NCBI RefSeq assembly: GCF_032854445.1
Contig: NW_027018211.1
Span: forward strand, 1 to 56,849
Reading direction: 5' to 3'
DNA from: Liolophura sinensis
Lineage: Eukaryota > Mollusca > Polyplacophora > Chitonida > Chitonidae
Length of the DNA stretch: 56,849 bases
The position numbers were made by a program, and so were the translations under genes. This document shows positions 23,750-37,822 of this stretch, piece after piece (the stretch's first letter is position 1; each line of letters opens with the position of its first letter). Below the pieces are notes generated by a model that saw only the letters and a list, made by a program, of their open reading frames with translations, searched no databases and was not told where the DNA came from.

Positions 23750-26570
23750 ATGTAATATCGCCTATATTCAACTTTTGATTATAAGTTATGTGCCCTTCGG
23801 TAGCCCAGAAGACGTCAAATCTTTGGGCCAAGCCCATTTAACTCATCCAGCAATTGTCTTACTTCTAAGTCGAAGACAAACTCAATGTCTTTATCTACAG
23901 TTGAAAAACCACACCATTTGTATATAAAAAACACAAGGTACTTGATACAGTCTGCTGTAAAAAGTACAATTAAACACTGACCCACATCAATAAGGTGCCA
24001 AAAGATGCGCAATTGGGCCAGGCATCTCCAGCTGTTGAAAAAATTGCAAATTTCCTTGGTTTCCATGGAGTAAGAGCCGTTGTTAGGCACGTGATTTTCA
24101 CATAAATGCTCATTCAATTGTCGCTACAGCCAAAAGTATTGGTCGGAGAGCAACGCGGTTTGCACCATTCGATTTCTCGTCACAAAATACGTCGGATTAG
24201 CCTCTTACCAGCAGCATTGGAACAGTTTTTCCACTTTTGGATTTTTGCCTGGGCTTTTTGCTAATTCAATTCGGCTACATTTACTATGTAATATCGCGAC
24301 TGGTAATTACTATATTCAACTTTTGATTATAAGTTATGTGCCCTTCGGTAGCCCAGAAGACGTCCAAATCTTTGGGCCAAGCCATTTAACTCATCCAGCA
24401 ATTGTCTTACTTCTAAGTCGAAGACAAACTCAATGTCTTTATCTACATGTTGAAAAACCACACCATTTGTATATAAAAAACACAAGGTACTTGATACAGT
24501 CTGCTGTAAAAAGTACAATTAAACACTGACCCACATCAATAAGGTGCCAAAAGATGCGCAATTGGGCCAGGCATCTCCAGCTGTTTGAAAAATTGCAAAT
24601 TTTCCTTGGTTTCCATGGAGTAAGAGCCGTTGTTAGGCACGTGATTTTCACATAAATGCTCATTCAATTGTCGCTACAGCCATAAGTGTTGGTCGGAGAG
24701 CAACGCGGTTTGCAACCATTCGATTTCTCGTCACAAAATACGTCGGATTAGCTTCTTACCAGCAGCATTGGAACAGTTTTACCACTTTTGGATTTTTGCC
24801 TGGGCTTTTTGCTAATTAAAATTCGGCTACATTTACTATGTAATATCGCGACTGGTCATTACTATATTCAACTTTTGATTATAAGTTATGTGCCCTTCGG
24901 TAGCCCAGAAGACGTCAAATCTTTGGGCCAAGCCCATTTAACTCATCCAGCAATTGTCTTACTTCTAAGTCGAAGACAAACTCAATGTCTTTATCTACAT
25001 GTTGAAAAACCACACCATTTGTATTAAAAAACACAAGGTACTTGATACAGTCTGCTGTAAAAAGTACAATTAAACACTGACCCCACATCAATAAGGTGCC
25101 AAAAGATGCGCAATTGGGCCAGGCATCTCCAGCTGTTGAAAAATTGCAAATTTCCTTGGTTTCCATGGAGTAAGAGCCGTTGCTGGGCACGTGATTTTCA
25201 CATAAATGCTCATTCAATTGTCGCTACAGCCATAAGTGTTGGTCGGAGAGCAACGCGGTTTGCACCATTCGATTTCTCGTCACAAAATACGTCGGATTAG
25301 CCTCTTACCAGCAGCATTGGAACAGTTTTTCCACTTTTGGATTTTTGCTTGGGCTTTTTGCTAATTGAATTCGGCTACATTTACTATGTAATATCGCGAC
25401 TGGTCATTACTATATTCAACTTTTGATTATAAGTTATGTGCCCTTCGGTAGCCCAGAAGACGTCAAATCTTTGGGCCAAGCCCATTTAACTCATCCAGCA
25501 ATTGTCTTACTTCTAAGTCGAAGACAAACTCAATGTCTTTATCTACATGTTGAAAAACCACACCATTTGTATATAAAAAACACAAGGTACTTGATACAGT
25601 CTGCTGTAAAAAGTACAATTAAACACTTGACCCACATCAATAAGGTGCCAAAAGATGCGCAATTGGGCCAGGCATCTCCAGCTGTTGAAAAATTGCAAAT
25701 TTCCTTGGTTTCCATGGAGTAAGAGCCGTTGTTAGGCACGTGATTTTCACATAAATGCTCATTCATATGTCGCTACAGCCAAAAGTATTGGTCGGAGAGC
25801 AACGCGGTTTGCACCATTCGATTTCTCGTCACAAAATACGTCGGATTAGCCTCTTACCAGCAGCATTGGAACAGTTTTTCCACTTTTGGATTTTTGCCTG
25901 GGCTTTTTGCTAATTCAATTCGGCTACATTTACTATGTAATATCGCGACTGGTCCATTACTATATTCAACTTTTGATTATAAGTTATGTGCCCTTCGGTA
26001 GCCCAGAAGACGTCAAATCTTTGGGCCAAGCCCATTTAACTCATCCAGCAATTGTCTTACTTCTAAGTCGAAGACAAACTCAATGTCTTTATCTACATGT
26101 TGAAAAACCACACCATTTGTATATAAAAAAAACACAAGGTACTTGATACAGTCCTGCTGTAAAAAGTACAAATTAAACACTGACCCCACATCAATAAGGT
26201 GCCAAAAGATGCGCAATTGGGCCAGGCATCTCCAGCTGTTGAAAAATTGCAAATTTCCTTGGTTTCCATGGAGTAAGAGCCGTTGTTAGGCACGTGATTT
26301 TCACATAAATGCTCATTCAATTGTCGCTACAGCCAAAAGTATTGGTCGGAGAGCAACGCGGTTTGCACCATTCGATTTCTCGTCACAAAATACGTCGGAT
26401 TAGCCTCTTACCAGCAGCATTGGAACAGTTTTTCCACTTTTGGATTTTTGCCTGGGCTTTTTGCTAATTCAATTCGGCTACATTTACTATGTAATATCGC
26501 GACTGGTCATTACTATATTCAACTTTTGATTATAAGTTATGTGCCCTTCGGTAGCCCAGAAGAACGTCAA
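23750..26570. other. Indel-rich zone B, with a 12-bp deletion at 23761
   Basis: It begins with the loss of GACTGGTCATTA between TATCGC and CTATATTC, then has roughly twenty scattered one- or two-base changes. These include CTACAGTTG (23897), CGTCCAAATC (24362), a TGTATTAAAA box defect (25020), GACCCCACATC (25081 and 26183) and CACTTGACCC (25626). Units on both sides keep the exact 548-bp register. Confidence 0.7.
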
Positions 26571-27953
26571 ATCTTTGGGCCAAGCCCATTTAACTCATCC
26601 AGCAATTGTCTTACTTCTAAGTCGAAGACAAACTCAATGTCTTTATCTACATGTTGAAAAACCACACCATTTGTATATAAAAAACACAAGGTACTTGATA
26701 CAGTCTGCTGTAAAAAGTACAATTAAACACTGACCCACATCAATAAGGTGCCAAAAGATGCGCAATTGGGCCAGGCATCTCCAGCTGTTGAGAAATTGCA
26801 AATTTCCTTGGTTTCCATGGAGTAAGAGCCGTTGTTAGGCACGTGATTTTCACATAAATGCTCATTCAATTGTCGCTACAGCCATAAGTGTTGGTCGGAG
26901 AGCAACGCGGTTTGCACCATTCGATTTCTCGTCACAAAATACGTCGGATTAGCCTCTTACCAGCAGCATTGGAACAGTTTTACCACTTTTGGATTTTTGC
27001 TTGGGCTTTTTGCTAATTAAATTCGGCTACATTTACTATGTAATATCGCGACTGGTCATTACTATATTCAACTTTTGATTATAAGTTATGTGCCCTTCGG
27101 TAGCCCAGAAGACGTCAAATCTTTGGGCCAAGCCCATTTAACTCATCCAGCAATTGTCTTACTTCTAAGTCGAAGACAAACTCAATGTCTTTATCTACAT
27201 GTTGAAAAACCACACCATTTGTATATAAAAAACACAAGGTACTTGATACAGTCTGCTGTAAAAAGTACAATTAAACACTGACCCACATCAATAAGGTGCC
27301 AAAAGATGCGCAATTGGGCCAGGCATCTCCAGCTGTTGAAAAATTGCAAATTTCCTTGGTTTCCATGGAGTAAGAGCCGTTGTTAGGCACGTGATTTTCA
27401 CATAAATGCTCATTCAATTGTCGCTACAGCCATAAGTGTTGGTCGGAGAGCAACGCGGTTTGCACCATTCGATTTCTCGTCACAAAATACGTCGGATTAG
27501 CTTCTTACCAGCAGCATTGGAACAGTTTTACCACTTTTGGATTTTTGCCTGGGCTTTTTGCTAATTAAATTCGGCTACATTTACTATGTAATATCGCGAC
27601 TGGTCATTACTATATTCAACTTTTGATTATAAGTTATGTGCCCTTCGGTAGCCCAGAAGACGTCAAATCTTTGGGCCAAGCCCATTTAACTCATCCAGCA
27701 ATTGTCTTACTTCTAAGTCGAAGACAAACTCAATGTCTTTATCTACATGTTGAAAAACCACACCATTTGTATATAAAAAACACAAGGTACTTGATACAGT
27801 CTGCTGTAAAAAGTACAATTAAACACTGACCCACATCAATAAGGTGCCAAAAGATGCGCAATTGGGCCAGGCATCTCCAGCTGTTGAAAAATTGCAAATT
27901 TCCTTGGTTTCCATGGAGTAAGAGCCGTTGCTGGGCACGTGATTTTCACATAA
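26309..27953 (+). repeat. P-Q-R module, copy 4
   Basis: Q and R both carry the hybrid TCGCTACAGCCATAAGTG form, and R ends in CTGGG. There is one inserted base at AGAACGTC (26562). Confidence 0.6.
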
Positions 27954-30146
27954 ATGCTCATTCAATTGTCGCTACAGCCAAAAGTATTGGTCGGAGAGCA
28001 ACGCGGTTTGCACCATTCGATTTCTCGTCACAAAATACGTCGGATTAGCCTCTTACCAGCAGCATTGGAACAGTTTTTCCACTTTTGGATTTTTGCCTGG
28101 TCTTTTTGCTAATTGAATTCGGCTACATTTACTATGTAATATCGCGACTGGTCATTACTATATTCAACTTTTGATTATAAGTTATGTGCCCTTCGGTAGC
28201 CCAGAAGACGTCAAATCTTTGGGCCAAGCCCATTTAACTCATCCAGCAATTGTCTTACTTCTAAGTCGAAGACAAACTCAATGTCTTTATCTACATGTTG
28301 AAAAACCACACCATTTGTATATAAAAAACACAAGGTACTTGATACAGTCTGCTGTAAAAAGTACAATTAAACACTGACCCACATCAATAAGGTGCCAAAA
28401 GATGCGCAATTGGGCCAGGCATTTCCAGCTGTTGAAAAATTGCAAATTTCCTTGGTTTCCATGGAGTAAGAGCCGTTGTTAGGCACGTGATTTTCACATA
28501 AATGCTCATTCAATTGTCGCTACAGCCAAAAGTATTGGTCGGAGAGCAACGCGGTTTGCACCATTCGATTTCTCGTCACAAAATACGTCGGATTAGCCTC
28601 TTACCAGCAGCATTGGAACAGTTTTACCACTTTTGGATTTTTGCCTGGGCTTTTTGCTAATTGAATTCGGCTACATTTACTATGTAATATCGCGACTGGT
28701 CATTACTATATTCAACTTTTGATTATAAGTTATGTGCCCTTCGGTAGCCTAGAAGACGTCAAATCTTTGGGCCAAGCCCATTTAACTCATCCAGCAATTG
28801 TCTTACTTCTAAGTCGAAGACAAACTCAATGTCTTTATCTACATGTTGAAAAACCACACCATTTGTATATAAAAAACACAAGGTACTTGATACAGTCTGC
28901 TGTAAAAAGTACAATTAAACACTGACCCACATCAATAAGGTGCCAAAAGATGAGCAATTGGGCCAGGCATCTCCAGCTGTTGAAAAATTGCAAATTTCCT
29001 TGGTTTCCATGGAGTAAGAGCCGTTGCTGGGCACGTGATTTTCACATAAATGCTCTTTCAATTGTCGCTACAGCCAAAAGTATTGGGCGGAGAGCAACGC
29101 GGTTTGCACCATTCGATTTCTCGTCACAAAATACGTCGGATTAGCTTCTGACCAGCAGCATTGGAACAGTTTTTCCACTTTTGGATTTTTGCTTGGGCTT
29201 TTTGCTAATTAAATTCGGCTACATTTACTATGTAATATCGCGACTGGTCATTACTATATTCAACTTTTGATTATAAGTTATGTGCCCTTCGGTAGCCCAG
29301 AAGACGTCAAATCTTTGGGCCAAGCCCATTTAACTCATCCAGCAATTGTCTTACTTCTAAGTCGAAGACAAACTCAATGTCTTTATCTACATGTTGAAAA
29401 AACCACACCATTTGTATATAAAAAACACAAGGTATTTGATACAGTCTGCTGTAAAAAGTACAATTAAACACTGACCCACATCAATAAGGTGCCAAAAGAT
29501 GCGCAATTGGGCCAGGCATCTCCAGCTGTTGAAAAATTGCAAATTTCCTTGGTTTCCATGGAGTAAGAGCCGTTGTTAGGCACGTGATTTTCACATAAAT
29601 GCTCATTCAATTGTCGCTACAGCCAAAAGTATTGGTCGGAGAGCAACGCGGTTTGCACCATTCGATTTCTCGTCACAAAATACATCGGATTAGCCTCTTA
29701 CCAGCAGCATTGGAACAGTTTTTCCACTTTTGGATTTTTGCCTGGGCTTTTTGCTAATTCAATTCGGCTACATTTACTATGTAATATCGCGACTGGTCAT
29801 TACTATATTCAACTTTTGATTATAAGTTATGTGCCCTTCGGTAGCCCAGAAGACGTCAAATCTTTGGGCCAAGCACATTTAACTCATCCAGCAATTGTCT
29901 TACTTCTAAGTCGAAGACAAACTCAATGTCTTTATCTACATGTTGAAAAACCACACCATTTGTATATAAAAAACACAAGGTACTTGATACAGTCTGCTGT
30001 AAAAAGTACAATTAAACACTGACCCACATCAATAAGGTGCCAAAAGATGCGCAATTGGGCCAGGCATCTCCAGCTGTTGAAAAATTGCAAATTTCCTTGG
30101 TTTCCATGGAGTAAGAGCCGTTGCTGGGCACGTGATTTTCACATAA

Positions 30147-31792
30147 ATGCTCATTCAATTGTCGCTACAGCCAAAAGTATTGGGCGGAGAGCAACGCGGT
30201 TTGCACCATTCGATTTCTCGTCACAAAATACGTCGGATTAGCCTCTTACCAGCAGCATTGGAACAGTTTTTCCACTTTTGGATTTTTGCCTGGGCTTTTT
30301 GCTAATTCAATTCGGCTACATTTACTATGTAATATCGCGACTGGTCATTACTATATTCAACTTTTGATTATAAGTTATGTGCCCTTCGGTAGCCCAGAAG
30401 ACGTCAAATCTTTGGGCCAAGCACATTTAACTCATCCAGCAATTGTCTTACTTCTAAGTCGAAGACAAACTCAATGTCTTTATCTACATGTTGAAAAACC
30501 ACACCATTTGTATATAAAAAACACAAGGTACTTGATACAGTCTGCTGTAAAAAGTACAATTAAACACTGACCCACATCAATAAGGTGCCAAAAGATGCGC
30601 AATTGGGCCAGGCATCTCCAGCTGTTGAGAAATTGCAAATTTCCTTGGTTTCCATGGAGTAAGAGCCGTTGTTAGGCACGTGATTTTCACATAAATGCTC
30701 ATTCAATTGTCGCTACAGCCATAAGTGTTGGTCGGAGAGCAACGCGGTTTGCACCATTCGATTTCTCGTCACAAAATACGTCGGATTAGCCTCTTACCAG
30801 CAGCATTGGAACAGTTTTACCACTTTTGGATTTTTGCTTGGGCTTTTTGCTAATTAAATTCGGCTACATTTACTATGTAATATCGCGACTGGTCATTACT
30901 ATATTCAACTTTTGATTATAAGTTATGTGCCCTTCGGTAGCCCAGAAGACGTCAAATCTTTGGGCCAAGCCCATTTAACTCATCCAGCAATTGTCTTACT
31001 TCTAAGTCGAAGACAAACTCAATGTCTTTATCTACATGTTGAAAAACCACACCATTTGTATATAAAAAACACAAGGTACTTGATACAGTCTGCTGTAAAA
31101 AGTACAATTAAACACTGACCCACATCAATAAGGTGCCAAAAGATGCGCAATTGGGCCAGGCATCTCCAGCTGTTGAAAAATTGCAAATGTCCTTGGTTTC
31201 CATGGAGTAAGAGCCGTTGTTAGGCACGTAATTTTCACATAAATGCTCATTCAATTGTCGCTACAGCCATAAGTGTTGGTGGGAGAGCAACGCGGTTTGC
31301 ACCATTCGATTTCTCGTCACAAAATACGTCGGATTAGCTTCTTACCAGCAGCATTGGAACAGTTTTACCACTTTTGGATTTTTGCCTGGGCTTTTTGCTA
31401 ATTAAATTCGGCTACATTTACTATGTAATATCGCGACTGGTCATTACTATATTCAACTTTTGATTATAAGTTATGTGCCCTTCGGTAGCCCAGAAGACGT
31501 CAAATCTTTGGGCCAAGCCCATTTAACTCATCCAGCAATTGTCTTACTTCTAAGTCGAAGACAAACTCAATGTCTTTATCTACATGTTGAAAAAACCACA
31601 CCATTTGTATATAAAAAACACAAGGTACTTGATACAGTCTGCTGTAAAAAGTACAATTAAACACTGACCCACATCAATAAGGTGCCAAAAGATGGCGCAA
31701 TTGGGCCAGGCATCTCCAGCTGTTGAAAAATTGCAAATTTCCTTGGTTTCCATGGAGTAAGAGCCGTTGTTAGGCACGTGATTTTCACATAA
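30147..31792 (+). repeat. P-Q-R module, copy 5
   Basis: P has TGGGCGG and GCACATT. Q and R carry the hybrid TCG...ATAAGTG form as in copy 4, seven units upstream. Q has lost the E-box (CACGTA). Confidence 0.6.
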
Positions 31793-33437
31793 ATGCTCAT
31801 TCAATTGTAGCTACAGCCATAAGTGTTGGTCGGAGAGCAACGCGGTTTGCACCATTCGATTTCTCGTCACAAAATACGTCGGATTAGCCTCTTACCAGCA
31901 GCATTGGAACAGTTTTACCACTTTTGGATTTTTGCTTGAGCTTTTTGCTAATTAAATTCGGCTACATTTACTATGTAATATCGCGACTGGTCATTACTAT
32001 ATTCAACTTTTGATTATAAGTTATGTGCCCTTCGGTAGCCCAGAAGACGTCAAATCTTTGGGCCAAGCCCATTTAACTCATCCAGCAATTGTCTTACTTC
32101 TAAGTCGAAGACAAACTCAATGTCTTTATCTACATGTTGAAAAACCACACCATTTGTATATAAAAAACACAAGGTACTTGATACAGTCTGCTGTAAAAAG
32201 TACAATTAAACACTGACCCACATCAATAAGGTGCCAAAAGATGCGCAATTGGGCCAGGCATCTCCAGCTGTTGAAAAATTGCAAATTTCCTTGGTTTCCA
32301 TGGAGTAAGAGCCGTTGCTGGGCACGTGATTTTCACATAAATGCTCATTCAATTGTCGCTACAGCCAAAAGTATTGGGCGGAGAGCAACGCGGTTTGCAC
32401 CATTCGATTTCTCGTCACAAAATACGTCGGATTAGCCTCTTACCAGCAGCATTGGAACAGTTTTTCCACTTTTGGATTTTTGCCTGGGCTTTTTTCTAAT
32501 TAAATTAGGCTACATTTACTATGTAATATCGCGACTGGTCATTACTATATTCAACTTTTGATTATAAGTTATGTGCCCTTCGGTAGCCCAGAAGACGTCA
32601 AATCTTTGGGCCAAGCCCATTTAACTCATCCAGCAATTGTCTTACTTCTAAGTCGAAGACAAACTCAATGTCTTTATCTACATGTTGAAAAACCACACCA
32701 TTTGTATATAAAAAACACAAGGTACTTGATACAGTCTGCTGTAAAAAGTACAATTAAACACTGACCCACATCAATAAGGTGCCAAAAGATGCGCAATTGG
32801 GCCAGGCATCTCCAGCTGTTGAAAAATTGCAAATTTCCTTGGTTTCCATGGAGTAAGAGCCGTTGTTAGGCACGTGATTTTCACATAAATGCTCATTCAA
32901 TTGTCGCTACAGCCAAAAGTATTGGTCGGAGAGCAACGCGGTTTGCACCATTCGATTTCTCGTCACAAAATACGTCGGATTAGCCTCTTACCAGCAGCAT
33001 TGGAACAGTTTTTCCACTTTTGGATTTTTGCCTGGGCTTTTTGCTAATTCAATTCGGCTACATTTACTATGTAATATCGCGACTGGTCATTACTATATTC
33101 AACTTTTGATTATAAGTTATGTGCCCTTCGGTAGCCCAGAAGACGTCAAATCTTTGGGCCAAGCCCATTTAACTCATCCAGCAATTGTCTTACTTTCTAA
33201 GTCGAAGACAAACTCAATGTCTTTATCTACATGTTGAAAAACCACACCATTTGTATATAAAAAACACAAGGTACTTGATACAGTCTGCTGTAAAAAGTAC
33301 AATTAAACACTGACCCACATCAATAAGGTGCCAAAAGATGCGCAATTGGGCCAGGCATCTCCAGCTGTTGAAAAATTGCAAATTTCCTTGGTTTCCATGG
33401 AGTAAGAGCCGTTGTTAGGCACGTGATTTTCACATAA

Positions 33438-35092
33438 ATGCTCATTCAATTGTCGCTACAGCCAAAAGTATTGGTCGGAGAGCAACGCGGTTTGCACCAT
33501 TCGATTTCTCGTCACAAAATACGTCGGATTAGCCTCTTACCAGCAGCATTGGAACAGTTTTTCCACTTTTGGATTTTTGCCTGGGCTTTTTGCTAATTCA
33601 ATTCGGCTACATTTACTATGTAATATCGCGACTGGTCATTACTATATTCAACTTTTGATTATAAGTTATGTGCCCTTCGGTAGCCCAGAAGACGTCAAAT
33701 CTTTGGGCCAAGCCCATTTAACTCATCCAGCAATTGTCTTACTTCTAAGTCGAAGACAAACTCAATGTCTTTATCTACATGTTGAAAAACCACACCATTT
33801 GTATATAAAAAACACAAGGTACTTGATACAGTCTGCTGTAAAAAGTACAATTAAACACTGACCCACATCAATAAGGTGCCAAAAGATGCGCAATTGGGCC
33901 AGGCATCTCCAGCTGTTGAGAAATTGCAAATTTCCTTGGTTTCCATGGAGTAAGAGCCGTTGTTAGGCACGTGATTTTCACATAAATGCTCATTCAATTG
34001 TAGCTACAGCCATAAGTGTTGGTCGGAGAGCAACGCGGTTTGCACCATTCGATTTCTCGTCACAAAATACGTCGGATTAGCCTCTTACCAGCAGCATTGG
34101 AACAGTTTTACCACTTTTGGATTTTTGCTTGGGCTTTTTGCTAATTAAATTCGGCTACATTTACTATGTAATGTCGCGACTGGTCATTACTATATTCAAC
34201 TTTTGATTATAAGTTATGTGCCCTTCGGTAGCCCAGAAGACGTCAAATCTTTGGGCCAAGCCCATTTAACTCATCCAGCAATTGTCTTACTTCTAAGTCG
34301 AAGACAAACTCAATGTCTTTATCTACATGTTGAAAAACCACACCATTTGTATATAAAAAACACAAGGTACTTGATACAGTCTGCTGTAAAAAGTACAATT
34401 AAACACTGACCCACATCAATAAGGTGCCAAAAGATGCGCAATTGGGCCAGGCATCTCCAGCTGTTGAAAAATTGCAAATTTCCTTGGTTTCCATGGAGTA
34501 AGAGCCGTTGTTAGGCACGTGATTTTCACATAAATGCTCATTCAATTGTCGCTACAGCCATAAGTGTTGGTCGGAGAGCAACGCGGTTTGCACCATTCGA
34601 TTTCTCGTCACAAAATACGTCGGATTAGCTTCTTACCAGCAGCATTGGAACAGTTTTACCACTTTTGGATTTTTGCCTGGGCTTTTTGCTAATTCAATTC
34701 GGCTACATTTACTATGTAATATCGCGACTGGTCATTACTATATTCAACTTTTGATTATAAGTTATGTGCCCTTCGGTAGCCCAGAAGACGTCAAATCTTT
34801 GGGCCAAGCCCATTTAACTCATCCAGCAATTGTCTTACTTCTAAGTCGAAGACAAACTCAATGTCTTTATCTACATGTTGAAAAACCACACCATTTGTAT
34901 ATAAAAAACACAAGGTACTTGATACAGTCTGCTGTAAAAAAGTACAATTAAACACTGACCCACATCAATAAGGTGCCAAAAGATGCGCAATTGGGCCAGG
35001 CATCTCCAGCTGTTGAAAAATTGCAAATTTTCTTGGTTTCCATGGAGTAAGAGCCGTTGTTAGGCACGTGATTTTCACATAAATGCTCATTC
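33438..35092 (+). repeat. P-Q-R module, copy 6
   Basis: P has TTGAGAAATTG, Q has the TAG...ATAAGTG form, and R has the hybrid form with AATTCAATTCGG and TTTTCTTGG. The module proper ends at 35082; the last ten bases listed are the start of the next unit. One extra A lies in the GTAAAAAAG run near 34939. Confidence 0.55.
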
Positions 35093-37822
35093 AATTGTCG
35101 CTACAGCCAAAAGTATTGGTCGGAGAGCAACGCGGTTTGCACCATTCGATTTCTCGTCACAAAATACGTCGGATTAGCCTCTTACCAGCAGCATTGGAAC
35201 AGTTTTACCACTTTTGGATTTTTGCTTGGGCTTTTTGCTAATTAAATTAGGCTACATTTACTATGTAATATCGCGACTGGTCATTACTATATTCAACTTT
35301 TGATTATAAGTTATGTGCCCTTCGGTAGCCCAGAAGACGTCAAATCTTTGGGCCAAGCCCATTTAACTCATCCAGCAATTGTCTTACTTCTAAGTCGAAG
35401 ACAAACTCAATGTCTTTATCTACATGTTGAAAAACCACACCATTTGTATATAAAAAACACAAGGTACTTGATACAGTCTGCTGTAAAAAGTACAATTAAA
35501 CACTGACCCACATCAATAAGGTGCCAAAAGATGCGCAATTGGGCCAGGCATCTCCAGCTGTTGAAAAATTGCAAATTTCCTTGGTTTCCATGGAGTAAGA
35601 GCCGTTGCTGGGCACGTGATTTTCACATAAATGCTCATTCAATTGTCGCTACAGCCAAAAGTATTGGGCGGAGAGCAACGCGGTTTGCACCATTCGATTT
35701 CTCGTCACAAAATACGTCGGATTAGCCTCTTACCAGCAGCATTGGAACAGTTTTTCCACTTTTGGATTTTTGCCTGGGCTTTTTGCTAATTAAATTAGGC
35801 TACATTTACTATGTAATATCGCGACTGGTCATTACTATATTCAACTTTTGATTATAAGTTATGTGCCCTTCGGTAGCCCAGAAGACGTCAAATCTTTGGG
35901 CCAAGCCCATTTAACTCATCCAGCAATTGTCTTACTTCTAAGTCGAAGACAAACTCAATGTCTTTATCTACATGTTGAAAAACCACACCATTTGTATATA
36001 AAAAACACAAGGTACTTGATACAGTCTGCTGTAAAAAGTACAATTAAACACTGACCCACATCAATAAGGTGCCAAAAGATGCGCAATTGGGCCAGGCATC
36101 TCCAGCTGTTGAAAAATTGCAAATTTCCTTGGTTTCCATGGAGTAAGAGCCGTTGCTGGGCACGTGATTTTCACATAAATGCTCATTCAATTGTCGCTAC
36201 AGCCAAAAGTATTGGTCGGAGAGCAGCGCGGTTTGCACCATTCGATTTCTTGTCACAAAATACGTCGGATTAGCCTCTTACCAGCAGCATTGGAACAGTT
36301 TTTCCACTTTTGGATTTTTGCCTGGTCTTTTTGCTAATTAAATTCGGCTACATTTACTATGTAATATCGCGACTGGTCATTACTATATTCAACTTTTGAT
36401 TATAAGTTATGTGCCCTTCGGTAGCCCAGAAGACGTCAAATCTTTGGGCCAAGCCCATTTAACTCATCCAGCAATTGTCTTACTTCTAAGTCGAAGACAA
36501 ACTCAATGTCTTTATCTACATGTTGAAAAACCACACCATTTGTATATAAAAAACACAAGGTACTTGATACAGTCTGCTGTAAAAAGTACAATTAAACACT
36601 GACCCACATCAATAAGGTGCCAAAAGATGCGCAATTGGGCCAGGCATCTCCAGCTGTTGAAAAATTGCAAATTTCCTTGGTTTCCATGGAGTAAGAGCCG
36701 TTGCTGGGCACGTGATTTTCACATAAATGCTCATTCAATTGTCGCTACAGCCAAAAGTATTGGTCGGAGAGCAACGCGGTTTGCACCATTCGATTTCTCG
36801 TCACAAAATACGTCGGATTAGCCTCTTACCAGCAGCATTGGAACAGTTTTTCCACTTTTGGATTTTTGCCTGGGCTTTTTGCTAATTAAATTCGGCTACA
36901 TTTACTATGTAATATCGCGACTGGTCATTACTATATTCAACTTTTGATTATAAGTTATGTGCCCTTCGGTAGCCCAGAAGACGTCAAATCTTTGGGCCAA
37001 GCCCATTTAACTCATCCAGCAATTGTCTTACTTCTAAGTCGAAGACAAACTCAATGTCTTTATCTACATGTTGAAAAACCACACCATTTGTATATAAAAA
37101 ACACAAGGTACTTGATACAGTCTGCTGTAAAAAGTACAATTAAACACTGACCCACATCAATAAGGTGCCAAAAGATGCGCAATTGGGCCAGGCATCTCCA
37201 GCTGTTGAAAAATTGCAAATTTCCTTGGTTTCCATGGAGTAAGAGCCGTTGCTGGGCACGTGATTTTTACATAAATGCTCATTCAATTGTCGCTACAGCC
37301 AAAAGTATTGGGCGGAGAGCAACGCGGTTTGCACCATTCGATTTCTCGTCACAAAATACGTCGGATTAGCCTCTGACCAGCAGCATTGGAACAGTTTTAC
37401 CACTTTTGGATTTTTGCTTGGGCTTTTTGCTAATTAAATTCGGCTACATTTACTATGTAATATCGCGACTGGTCATTACTATATTCAACTTTTGATTATA
37501 AGTTATGTGCCCTTCGGTAGCCCAGAAGACGTCAAATCTTTGGGCCAAGCCCATTTAACTCATCCAGCAATTGTCTTACTTCTAAGTCGAAGACAAACTC
37601 AATGTCTTTATCTACATGTTGAAAAACCACACCATTTGTATATAAAAAACACAAGGTACTTGATACAGTCTGCTGTAAAAAGTACAATTAAACACTGACC
37701 CACATCAATAAGGTGCCAAAAGATGCGCAATTGGGCCAGGCATCTCCAGCTGTTGAAAAATTGCAAATTTCCTTGGTTTCCATGGAGTAAGAGCCGTTGT
37801 TAGGCACGTGATTTTCACATAA

